From NCBI GenBank assembly GCA_033977485.1, contig CM066990.1, positions 12,986,001-13,050,000 on the forward strand: DNA of 64,000 bases. Direction: 5' to 3'. The notes below the pieces were generated by a model, which saw only the letters and a list, made by a program, of their open reading frames with translations, made no database searches and was not told the origin of the DNA. This document shows positions 45,405-55,316 of this stretch, piece by piece. This stretch comes from Hydrangea macrophylla (lineage: Eukaryota > Streptophyta > Magnoliopsida > Cornales > Hydrangeaceae). How positions within the stretch are numbered: the stretch's first letter is position 1; each line of letters opens with the position of its first letter. The translations under genes and the position numbers were made by a program.

Positions 45405-47328
45405 ATGGGTTGTTTGTGATTTTGGGTTGTATTTTATGGTTGAGGTGACTAAGATGTAGTCCATTTTTCTTTGTGTGTGGATTTTCCACCGGTCCTCCAG
45501 CTGTGCTTTTAATGTCTTATCCTGGGGTATGCCCCTTGTACAAGTGTACATTCTTTTTTGGAATATATTTACCCTTTTTCCGAAAAAAAAAAGTTAATAA
45601 AGTCAAGGATGGTCACATGGGTGAATCAGCTTTTTCCGTTAATCAGGGAAGTTTGTTTAAAGAGTATATCACACGCAACTCGTTGGTGAATCCTGCCTTA
45701 ATTGATGTCCAAAGGGTTAATGATGGTCATGTGCAGAATGGACCTTTTCCCATAAAACCCGGCGCAATGTTCCCCACTTCTCTCGTGCGTACTGCTAATG
45801 CCACTTATGCGCTGCTCAAGGCACCTCAGACCACTATTTCAATTGGAACTTTTGCTTCATCTGATAGCACCGTTAATTCTCAAGTTTGTGGTACCCACGC
45901 TAGCAATCTCGGTACTTCTCAGTGTAGTAATACAACTAATCCCCAGATTAGTAAAGCTGCCTTACTTGGTTCCAAGTGGGCCTCCTTGTTGAAACCTAGT
46001 GCTGCGTCAGATGTCAAACTTAAATACACCAAAGTGAATAGGGAAATGAATAGAATACTTGTTAGTTTGCCTCAAGAACTTGCAGAAGAAGGAAGTAGGG
46101 AATGGGCCAATACCCTCGTTGGGTATTTCATTGATAAAAAATTACCCTATACTTTGGTTAAAAATGCCACTTCAAGACTTTGGGGAAAAACAGGTTTAAT
46201 TGACATGCTAGCTACTGATGCTGGTCATTTTCTATTCAAATTCAGTACTAAAGATGAATCTGTTGCTGTGTTAGAAGGGGGCCCTTGGCATGTGGCAGGG
46301 CAACCCATTATTTTAAGGCAGTGGCAAGCTGGGCTAACTCTTGAGAAAGAAGCTCCTTCATCTCTTCCCATCTGGGTTAACTTCTACAACATACCTCTGG
46401 AGTATTGGTCACCTGAGGGACTCGGTCTAATCGCTAGTGCGGTGGGTAAACCTCTGCATGTCCATAAAATGACTGCCTCTCGGAGACGAATTTCTTTTGC
46501 TAGAATGTGCATTGAAGTTGATGCTACATATGACCTCCTCAAGGACTTTGAAATTGAAGTTATTGATCCCATTAGTGGAGAATCAGAGAAGATTAGCATT
46601 AGAGTGGAATACCAATGGAGTCCGAAAAGGTGTGCTAAATGCAAGAAGTTTGGCCATGACTGTTCTAAACTGCCAAAACCCCAAACCTCTCAAAGGGTTG
46701 TTCCCGTACCTACTTCCAAAACCCAAGATTTAAACTCGCCAGTTCAGGGTGTGTGGATGATTCAAGGGAAAGCGAAAAATGTCTCTATTATTGATCCTAA
46801 CCCTACCTCTTCTCATGCAAATCAGATTGAGGGAGAAAACTATACTATTAGCACAGAAGCGGAAATGTTAGTTGAACCTCCCCGTATCTCTTCCTTTGGA
46901 GAACATGCTTTAGAGGACCCAAGTGTGGAAAGTGGGTGGAAATTTGAATAAATCCGATCTTGCTAAGGCTAATAATGAACACATTGTTAGGAGTATCATC
47001 ACAAAGGATAATCACATCTTATCTTCCATTACTAACCCTTCTCAAGGTGTTTTGGAAGTTAATACATTTTCAATGTTGGAAGAGGAGATTGAGTTTATAG
47101 AGGGCCAAGCTTCAACTGTCCCCAACCCAAGTCAAGATAGAGGAAAAGGCAGTATAGTGGAATTTGTTGAGCAGCACAAGAAGGAGATTTTTCAGCCCAC
47201 TTCAGTACAGACCATACCTTCCCAAATTAATGCAAAGTTGACCAATTCAAACAACCTGGGTCGCATCAATATTAAGAACAACAATGGGAGTTCTTCAGGT
47301 ACGTTTAACCAATCTTGAACTCGTTTTA

Positions 47329-50300
47329 ATGATTATTAGCAGCTGGAATATTAGAGGGCTTAATCATCCCCTTAAACAGATTGAAATTGCTAAACTCGTT
47401 TCTGTCCATAATATAGATGTTCTAGGTATTATTGAAACTAAAGTCCGGATGCCTAACCAAGATAAAATTCAGAAAAGTATGTTACCAAATTGGAATTTCG
47501 TTACCAGTAGTCAACCGAACTCTGTTGATAGAATATGGGTTGGCTGGAATCCTAATAAAGTTAACATAACAACCTTAATATGCAACTGTCAAGTTATACA
47601 TGTCAAAATTGAAACTATTGATCACTCCATGGTTCTTGATGCTTCTTTTATTTATGGATTTAACATGACCCAAGAAAGACGGAGTCTCTGGAGTGAACTT
47701 AGGTATGTTTCAGCTTCTCTTGGTGACCTTCCTTGGATTAGTCTTGGAGATTTCAATGCTGTCTTAAATACTTGTGAAATCTTTGGGGGTAATTCTGGGA
47801 GAGACCAAGGAGCTGAAGAATTTAATGATCTTGTGAACTCTACTTGTCTTGTAGATCTTCGATACACAGGTATCTACTTCTCTTGGAGCAATCGTACAAT
47901 CAGCAAAAAATTGGACAGGGCTCTTGTTAACCAAGGCTGGTTTGATTCCCTCCCCTATGCTTATGCTGAGTTCCTTCCTTTTGGGGTTTCTGACCACTCT
48001 CCTATTCTGGTCAAAGCTGGTAATCCATGCATGAAAAAAGGTAGACCCTTTAAATTTTTTAACTATTGGACTACTTTGGACACCTTTGCTCACACTGTTG
48101 AGAACTCTTGGGGAAAGCATGTGGAGGGTAATTTCCAGTTTCAATTGTGCCATAAACTTCGAAATCTTAAACTGGATCTTAAAAAACTCTCCTAGAACTC
48201 TTTGGGGAAGGAAAAGCTGTTGGTTAATAACGCTAGAGAAAACCTTTTAAAATGTCAGAGATATTTAGATAAATATCCTCAGGATATTGTTTTAAAAGAT
48301 CTTGAAAAAAGCCTTCGTGTTAATCTTTGGGAAGCTATTTGGGTGAAAGAAGAGGTTTTAAGACAAAAATCTAGAATTCAATGGCTTGAGTCGGGAGATA
48401 AGAATACTGCCTACTTCCACAACTCCATCAAAAATAGACGCAATAAAAATAGAATTGTCTCTTATTCAACCCGGTGGGAGTCAAACAAAAAATGAGGAGG
48501 AAGCTAAATCTGAGGCCATTAGATTTTTGAAATCTACGCTTGGTTCTCCTACTACTAATCCCTACCCTGGGATAGATATGTTGAGGAATATTATCCAGAA
48601 GCGTATATCCAGTGAAATTTCATTAGCATGGATAACATTCCTAGTGATGAAGAGATTAAAGATTCTTTCTTTAGCCTCCATAGTAACAAAGCCCCTGGCC
48701 CTGACGGATATAAGGCTCATTTTTTCAAAGAGACTTGGATCACGACTGGTAATTCGGTGACTAAAGCTATCAAAGAATTTTTTATTACTGGAGAACTTTT
48801 AAGAGAGTCTAATGCCACGATTATCGCTCTTATCCCTAAAATTCCCAACCCCTCGCAGATGGGTGACTTTTGGCCTATATCTTGTTGTAACACTATTTAT
48901 AAGTGCATCTCTAAAATCATCTCTAAAAGACTCCAACGGATTTTACCGGATATTGTTGATAATGCCCAGTCTGCTTTTATTAAAGGTCGGAAAATTAGTG
49001 ATAACGTTCTTTTAGCCCAGGATTTACTGAGGGATTATCATAAAAATTCAGGTCAACCTAGAGTGGCTGCTAAAGTCGATCTCATGAAAGCTTATGATAA
49101 TGTGAGTTGGGAATTTCTCCTAGATTTAATTAATGTCATGGGGTTCCCTCCTAAGATGCAACGTTGGATCAAAGCCTGTGTTACTAGCCCTAAATACTCT
49201 CTTAACTTCAATGGTGAATCGATTGGGTATTTTGAAGGTGCTAAAGGTTTGAGACAAGGCGACCCTATGTCTCCTTATCTTTTTATCCTTGTCATGGATA
49301 CGCTTAGCCAATTAATCCAATATAATAGTCAGAGATCCGCCTTCTTTAAGTACCATTGGAGATGTGAGAAAGTTAAAATATCCCACCTTTGTTTTGCGGA
49401 TGATCTTCTCTTACTTTTCTATGGTGATGTGAATTTTGGGATAGTCATGAAAGACTCGTTAGATCAATTTTTTGAGTTTACAGGGTTATTGGCCAACACT
49501 AGTAAGAGCTGTCTCTTCTTAACTAGTATTGAAGAGGATGTTTCTAATTCCATATGCCAGACTCTCCAATTCAACGTTGGTTCCCTTCCGGTTAAGTATC
49601 TTGGTGTCCCTCTTATTACTTCTAGATTGAAAAAGGGAGAATGTGATGAGTTAATTAAAAAAGATTAGCTCTAGAATTCTATCTTGGACCTCTAAATTCT
49701 TATCGTATGCTGGTAGAATTCAACTAATTCAATCTGTCATTGCAGGTATACAGAATTATTGGGCTGGAATGTTTATCTTACCTAAAAGTGTTATTAAACA
49801 TGTGGAGTTACTTATGCGTAGATTCCTTTGGACTGGTGGTATTGAGAAGTCTAATGGTGCTAAGGTGTCTTAGGATCAAGTTTATAAACCCAAGAAGGAA
49901 GGAGGCTTGGGCATTAAAAACCTTGTCCAACTTAACATAGCTTTGAACTTAAAACACATTTGGACGCTTTTTACCTCCCAAAATAATTCTCTTTGGACTA
50001 GATGGATTCATGCTTATATGCTCAAAGGTAAAAGCTTTTGGGCTATTAAGCCTCCGGCTCAATGTTCATGGTACTGGAAGAAGCTTCTTAGGTTAAGAGA
50101 TACCGTTCGGCCTATGCTTCATCATAAAATTGGGAATGGTTGCGGCACTTACCTTTGGTATGACAATTGGCACCCTTTAGGTCCACTTGTGGCTAGACTT
50201 GGCCATCGTGTTGTGTATGATGCTGCGTTAAATCTTAATAAAAGAGTTTCTGAGGTGATTGAAGGCGAGTCTTGGAATTGGCCTCTTACTAATACTATTG

Positions 50301-50938
50301 AGCTTATGGAAATAAGAGGCCAGTTACATTCCCTTCCTTCTCCGTCCGATTCTTGTGATGTGGTTGTTTGGTTACCGTCTCCCAATGGGAGATTCTCTTT
50401 GGCCCATACTTGGGACCAAATTAGGGAAGTTAATCCTAAGGTTCCCTGGCATCGTCTTGCTTGGTTTTCTGGTCATATTCCTAGACATAGTGTTATCTTA
50501 TGGTTTGCTTTTCTTAACAGGTTATCTACACATGATAGGATTTTTTCCTTCACTCCAGGGCCATTGGATTGTGTTCTTTGCCACAAAGGTATGGAATCCC
50601 ATGATCACTTATTCTTCAATTGTTCTTATTCTTCTTTTGTGTGGCAGGGGATCTTGCAACGGTTGGGCGTGTCCAGAATGGCATCCTCTTGGACCAACTT
50701 GGTGGAGTGGGCAGCTGGGACTTGGAAGCAGAAGACTCCAAAGCACATTATCCCTAAGCTCTGATTGGGTTTATCCACTTATAGTATCTGGAATGAAAGA
50801 AATGCTCGGACATTCAAGATGGAATCTAAAACCAAAGAAATTATCCTTCAAGATATATTCCTCCAGATTGTCACTCAAATCCAAATCAAGTGGAAGAACG
50901 ACCGTCACCTCCCGCTTTATATAGATAGATGGAAGTAG
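47329..50938 (+). pseudogene. LINE-A ORF2 (endonuclease-RT), multiply broken
   Basis: The endonuclease is open from MIISSWNIRGL to a TAG at 48193-48195. Then come frameshifts near 48470 and 48620, a long open RT stretch (about 48628-49660, with FRPISCC changed to FWPISCC, LRQGDPMSPY and FADD), a frameshift in a run of A at about 49658-49663, a TGG-to-TAG type stop at 49870-49872, and a TGA at 50762-50764. The true stop follows YIDRWK at 50936-50938. The zf-RVT-like part (PRHSVILWFAF, CHKGMESHDHLFFNC) is recognisable. This copy is clearly non-functional. Confidence 0.9.
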
Positions 50939-51598
50939 TCCCTGTAATGGACTTTTTGGTTTTGGTTTTGATGTAATTTTTAGTCGTTTGCTTTCCATAG
51001 GGTGTGGATTTTTCTGGGTTTGACTTGTGATAAATCCCTCATCCTATGTTGCATGTGTTTTTCTTTTTTAGGGTTGATTGCATGGGTTTTGCTTGTTGTC
51101 TTGGTATGACGTGATATCAGTTGTTTTCACAGTTTGATATTATTTCATCCCATTTCCTGTTGGTGGTTTCTTACCATTTTTTCTGCGCTCATTGTATATC
51201 CTGGGGTATGCCCCTTGTACATTTGATCTCCCTTTTTGGTTAATTAACCTGTTTTCCGAAAAAAAAGATATGGACGTGTTGTAGTATTACCATATGGACT
51301 AAAGTAACCATACCGACTCGACCATAATAAGATTTAACTTAGTCCCGTACCCGGACCCGGACATTAGAAATAATACCAGTTTGCACATACTTCGAGATCA
51401 ACACGCATACCGAGGAAGTTATGCACGTAAACTATGGAAGTGGCACAATGCCCAAGGTGGGACCCACATGGCCAGCCACATGGCAAGTTCCATGCATCAT
51501 CCCCTACACCTATCATCACTCCATGTGACATTTGTCCACTTAATGGACACGTGTCCTAAGCATGCAACATGCAAAGGACACCTAGCACATGGAAATTC

Positions 51599-51606
51599 TA
51601 TATAAA
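51599..51606 (+). promoter_or_regulatory. TATA box of the element T LTR
   Basis: TATATAAA, followed about 30 bp later by a CT-rich ACACTCTC stretch typical of a plant LTR transcription start. The upstream CACATGG-rich segment may hold promoter elements. Confidence 0.55.
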
Positions 51607-51942
51607 CAAGCACATGCACACACTACACTCTCTTAGTTTGATCATAATCTGAATTTTTGGAGAGAAAATTAGGAGACTTGGGTAGTTCATGAGAAAATGA
51701 AAGAAGAAAAGTTAAGAATTAGAAGAAGTTTTCATCCTTGAAGTTTGAAGTTCAAGCTCCATTAAGCTAAAAAAAACATCCAAGCTCAATTTCAAGCTTT
51801 GGTGAGTAAATTGTGAGTAATTGTGAGTAATTGTGAGTAATCTAACTCAATTTAGAACATATATAGTATGTATTAATGTTTATTAGGAGTTTGATGCTGT
51901 TGTGTTGAAGTTTTCATGACATGCAAGACAAGTGCTTTAAAT

Positions 51943-52630
51943 CTGAGAAACTGAACTTCCAGCAGAATGTAGTTTAGTAAAATGAATGTTTTGTGCAGCT
52001 CAAAAATCCGAATTAAGCTAGGTTTTTTTGTGAAGAAATCTAACTCATATATCTACAAATAAGTCTTCTATAGTTCAGTCTAGAAATCAATTCTTCATGG
52101 GTGAAATGCATATACAACACAGTGTTATAAACCTGGGAAAACAAAAACTTCCAGCAGAATGTAGTTTAGTAAAATGAATGTTTTGAGGAGCTCAAAAATG
52201 GGAATTAAGCTAGGTTTATTTGTGGTAAAAGCTAACTTAGTTATCTACAAATAAATCTTTTATATCTCAGTTTAGAAATCACTCCTTCATGGGTGAAATG
52301 CATGTACAACGCAGTGTTATGAATCTGGGAAACAGAAACTTTCAGCCGAATGTAGTTCAGTAAAATCAACGTTTAAAGCAGCTCAAAATTGAGAATTAGG
52401 CTAGGTTTTTTTTGTGGAGAAATTCAATTCATTTATCCACAAATAACTCTTCTATAGCTTAGTCTAAAAAGCCCTCCTTCATAAATGAAATTCACGTACA
52501 ACGCAGTGCTATAAATCTGGGATATAGCAGTCCGAAAGTATATAAATGTCTAGGTAGAATAAATATTTTGAGCGGCTCAAAAATGTAATTGAAGCTAGAT
52601 TTTTTTGTACATGAAGATAATCCTATTATC
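51943..52630 (+). repeat. Four tandem units of about 190 bp in the element T LTR
   Basis: Units begin at CTG(A/G)G(A/G)AA positions 51943, 52133, 52325 and 52517, giving periods of 190, 192 and 192. Each carries (C/T)CAGC(A/C)GAATGTAGTT(T/C)AGTAAAAT, then a GCAGCTCAAAA-type word, GCTAGGTTTTTTTGTG and a GGGTGAAATGCATRTACAAC tract. The fourth unit is the most diverged and partial. They lie about 340 bp after the TATA box, thus in the transcribed leader or R/U5 part of the LTR. Confidence 0.85.
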
Positions 52631-53307
52631 TACAATGTCTTAGTTTTGAGTTTGATCCACAATGCAATTTATCATGCCCAAATAAATCATATTGTTTTAG
52701 TCAACACAGTGAAAATGTATCCTGGCAGATTGTGTAGCTTTTTGTATAATATTTTGTTTATGCATGGTGTTGATTGTTGATGCTAGTTCTTCTGGTACCT
52801 ATGTGGTTATGAAAATCTTGTGCTATGGTAGTGCTATCGTGTAGATGAGTATGTTAACGATTTCATCTATATGTTTATTGGTATTAAATCCATGATTATA
52901 AATCCGTGAGCTACGTGAATATAGTTTAATGACCTTTGGAAAGTTCATACCTAAACCATAAGCATGTTGAATGGCACGATTATTGCATTGGTAAGTGATT
53001 GGGAAAGTTTCCATCGTAAGTATATTGAGAGGAAAACGGAATGTCGAACGTAAAGCGAAATATTAACGGTTATAAATGGATGATATTAATGAACTAAACT
53101 ACGAAATGTACGAACGCGTAAAATAATGATAAAACCTTCAATAATAGATTTAATGTGAATAAGGGACGTTGGGTTTCGTTTCTAGTCGTGTGACTACCGG
53201 TCAAAGTTTATTCGTGAACTTTTGTGTCGTGTTTGGATAATTCTTGCAAAGTTGGTCTCTCGATTATTCCATGGAGTCGACTGGTGAGTTATGTTTTGTT
53301 CCTTGAT

Positions 53308-53580
53308 CTGAGGATCGGCATGACGTGTTCGGTCAAGTGCGGATAACCTGAGGATCGTCATGACATGTTCGATCAAGTAGTTGATTAGTTTTCCGCACCC
53401 TTGGACTGAGGATCAGCATGACGTATTCGGTTGTGTACGGGTGACCTGAGTATTGGCATGACATGTTCGTCCAAGTGATTATTAATTTCCTGTACCCTTA
53501 GTCTGAGGATCGGCTTGACGTGTTCGGTAACGTGCGGGCGACCTGAGGATCGACATGACGTGTTCGACCAAGAGATTGTT
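53308..53580 (+). repeat. Bipartite tandem repeat, three 97-bp units
   Basis: Six copies of CTGAGGATCGGCATGACGTG-like words start at 53308, 53348, 53406, 53446, 53503 and 53543. The spacing alternates 40, 58, 40, 57, 40, which makes three higher-order units of about 97-98 bp, each with two related half-units. They lie in the downstream part of the element T LTR. Confidence 0.88.
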
Positions 53581-54290
53581 AATGACCCGCACACTTATGC
53601 CATTTGGGCGACAGTTTGAGCGCCAGTTGGGCGACAGTTAACTTATTCATTGTTGAGTGTTGTCGTTTCTTGACCAGTAAATGCGTTTGGAGTTAAGTCT
53701 TCTTTCACTCAATATCATTGGTCAGTTCAGTTCTGGGTTAAGTTTCAAAGGGAATGATTGGGTTTCAATAAGACATGGTTTTGAGAATAAGAAAAGACGA
53801 ACAAGACATAGTATTGAGAATAAGAAATGATGAACGAGATATGGTTTCGAGAAATAAGAAGAGATGAAGAATAACTTACCTTAAGTGGTGGTAACCTTAA
53901 GGGGACCCTCACTTAGCTTAACCGCTAATGACTTTACTACTGAAGACTATGCTGGTGAAGATTACTACGAGGAAGGCTACGGTTTCACCAGCTGAAGACT
54001 TTGGAGCTTTTCTTTTGTTATAGTTCTGTTATTATTATGTTAGTGATGTAATAGTTTAGTTGGTCTTGTAATATGTAACTTTTGGATAACTTTTTGGCCT
54101 CTAATATACTACTGATGTAAGACATGGATGTTTTAAATTTCTGCTTCTGCTGAACTTAGTCACTTTCCCATATCACATTAGTGTTATAAGCATGTTTGGA
54201 CAATCAGGTGACACTCACAACCAGTTACGTGTCTACGAACCCATAAAGGAAATTTATTTTTCCCTATTTTTTGTACTTCGGGGCGTGACA

Positions 54291-54651
54291 ATCCGAGGTT
54301 CGAGTGAAAAGTTATGGCCATTCTCCCATCGGTGCGCAGAGATGTCAAAATCAGAGAGTTCAAGGGCTTGAGGAGAGTTCAATCGATCGAACCTTCGATC
54401 GATCAAACTAAGCTCGATCGCTTGAGCTTTATTTTCTCCCAAAAGTTGTGTAAACTCTGCGGGAACCCTATAAATAAGCTGCTATGATACCGGACGAAAG
54501 AGGATGCTCCAGAACGCACAAAACAGCAGTTTAGGGTAGTTTTAGGGTTAGATTAGGAGTAGATTAGGTTAGATTCGTGTTCTTTTTCATCTTTTCTATT
54601 GATTTATTGAAGATTATTGAAGATTAAAGTTTAGTTCAAGATTATTTCAAG
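54291..54651. other. LTR-like block with GATCGATC words
   Basis: Non-coding. It contains AATCGATCGAACC and TTCGATCGATCAAAC words around 54381-54420, a TATA-like CTATAAATAAG near 54469, and A/T-rich repeats (GAAGATTATTGAAGATTA) before LINE-G. It may be the 5' part of another LTR. A 16-bp word TCGATCAAACTAAGCT (54399-54414) recurs at 59476-59491 in the copia LTR. Confidence 0.45.
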
Positions 54652-55316
54652 TTTTTTTTCGAAAAACTGGTTAATTAATCCAAAAAAAGGGAGTACAAAT
54701 GTACAAGGGGCATACCCCAGGATATACAATGAGCGCAGAAAATGTGGTAAGATACCACCAACAGGAAATGGGATGAGACAATATCAAACTGTGAAAACAA
54801 CTGATATCACGTCATACCAAGACAACAAGCGCGTGAGCCAAACTCAGACCTCAAGAAAAACCTATGCAATCAACCCTAACAAAGAAAAACAAATGCAACA
54901 AAGGATGAGGGCTTTAACATAAGTCAAACCCAGAAAAATCCTCACCCTATGGAAAGTAAGCGACTAAAAAATTACATCAAAACCAAAACCAAAAAGTCCA
55001 TTACAGGTACTACTTCCATCTATCCATGTATTGAGGGAGGTACGGGTCATTACTCCACTTGACTTGGATTTGCTGAGATATTTGGATACAAATTTCTTGA
55101 AACATTTTTTCCTTTGGCTTGACTTCCATTCTGAAGCTACGGCCATTTCTCTCTTTCCAGATGCTATAAACAACCAGGCCTAGACACATTTTTGGGATAA
55201 TATGCCTAGGAGTCTTTCCTTTCCACTTGTCCGCAACCCAAATCACAAGAGCATCCCACGCAGTGGCATGGTAAGTTATGTCCAACCTGTTGAGAACACC
55301 CTGCCATACAAAAGAA
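54652..55316 (-). mobile_element. LINE-G: 5'-truncated LINE, minus strand
   Basis: On the minus strand the end of ORF2 (WQGVLNRLDITYH...YMDRWK, stop complement at 55010-55012) is followed by a long 3' UTR, the family motif (complement at 54704-54720) and a short A tail (T run 54652-54659). The 3' UTR is nearly the same as in LINE-A. The 5' end is near 55316. I could not identify a convincing target-site duplication. Confidence 0.88.
55010..55316 (-). pseudogene. LINE-G ORF2 C-terminal fragment
   Basis: About 100 codons of ORF2, including VYSIWKERNGRSFRMEVKPKEK, ending YMDRWK. The stretch is open but only the extreme C-terminus remains, so no catalytic domain is present. Closest in this window to the end of LINE-A ORF2. 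Confidence 0.85.

Larger units (their letters stand above)
38634..45592 (+). mobile_element. LINE-E: 5'-truncated LINE inserted in LINE-A ORF1
   Basis: Starts within ORF1 (about residue 53 of the LINE-C equivalent) and ends in the 3' motif (45522-45538) and poly(A) to 45592. Without LINE-F it is about 6.5 kb. The host frame joins K(38631-38633)|V(45593) exactly, with no visible target-site duplication; compared with LINE-B a few host codons may be missing. It is closely related to LINE-C. Confidence 0.88.
37137..47318 (+). pseudogene. LINE-A ORF1 (DUF4283/CCHC protein), broken and split by LINE-E
   Basis: The first part from MGSNKKKRNQ (37137) is open to a TGA at 38265-38267, continues in frame past that stop through an acidic YEEGEIEYGEIA stretch, and reaches PNGHK at 38633. 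LINE-E follows. The frame resumes exactly at 45593 (VNKVKDGHMG). The DUF4283-like domain is about 46095-46530 and the knuckle CAKCKKFGHDC about 46630-46662. The frame shifts near 46930-46950 and ends at 47318, ten bases before the ORF2 ATG. The ancestral overlapping TAATG is still visible at 47327-47331. The ORF1 N-terminus resembles LINE-B, while ORF2 resembles LINE-1. Confidence 0.85.
37080..51266 (+). mobile_element. LINE-A: L1-type LINE inserted in the LTR of element T
   Basis: The 16-bp TSD GATATGGACGTGTTGT (37064-37079 and 51267-51282) brackets a LINE of about 7.2 kb, in pieces 37080-38633 and 45593-51266. Its 3' UTR (about 50939-51266) is nearly the same as that of LINE-G (minus strand at 54652-55009), so the two are close relatives. 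It is interrupted by LINE-E. ORF1 and ORF2 carry several lesions. Confidence 0.95.
1560..54290 (+). mobile_element. Element T: old Ty3/gypsy retrotransposon hosting both insertion stacks
   Basis: The pieces on the plus strand are gag and integrase remnants (1560-2384), the end of pol and a purine-rich 3' segment (36906-36967), and a 3' LTR beginning TGTAACACC at 36968 and ending GGGCGTGACA at 54290. The 5' LTR is not visible and may lie left of the window or be lost. The element is split by LINE-1 (14-bp TSD with one mismatch, 2371-2384 and 36892-36905) and by LINE-A in the LTR (16-bp TSD, 37064-37079 and 51267-51282). The integrase tail and long LTR suggest the Tekay/Del group of chromoviruses. 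The group assignment is inference. Confidence 0.7.
36968..54290 (+). repeat. 3' LTR of element T, about 3.1 kb, split by LINE-A
   Basis: It starts TGTAACACC at 36968, right after the conserved purine-rich word TTTCGAGGATGAAATCC (36931-36947). It continues after LINE-A at 51283 and ends GGGCGTGACA at 54290. Without the insertion it is about 3.1 kb, long for an LTR but within the range of Tekay-type elements. It contains a TATA box, two tandem-repeat arrays (51943-52630 and 53308-53580), and near 53880 a GCTTAACC-type segment preceding the 3' end. The 5' LTR partner was not found, so the right edge rests on the CA terminus only. Confidence 0.65.

Noticed and set aside
51381..51605. 74-aa open frame upstream of the TATA box
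   Set aside because: It has a repetitive His/Met composition derived from CACATGG repeats in the LTR promoter region, and no homology was recognised.
53308..53580. Regularly spaced repeats considered as a CRISPR array
   Set aside because: The sequence is plant nuclear, the repeats are imperfect, and the intervening stretches are themselves repeated, so it is a tandem repeat.
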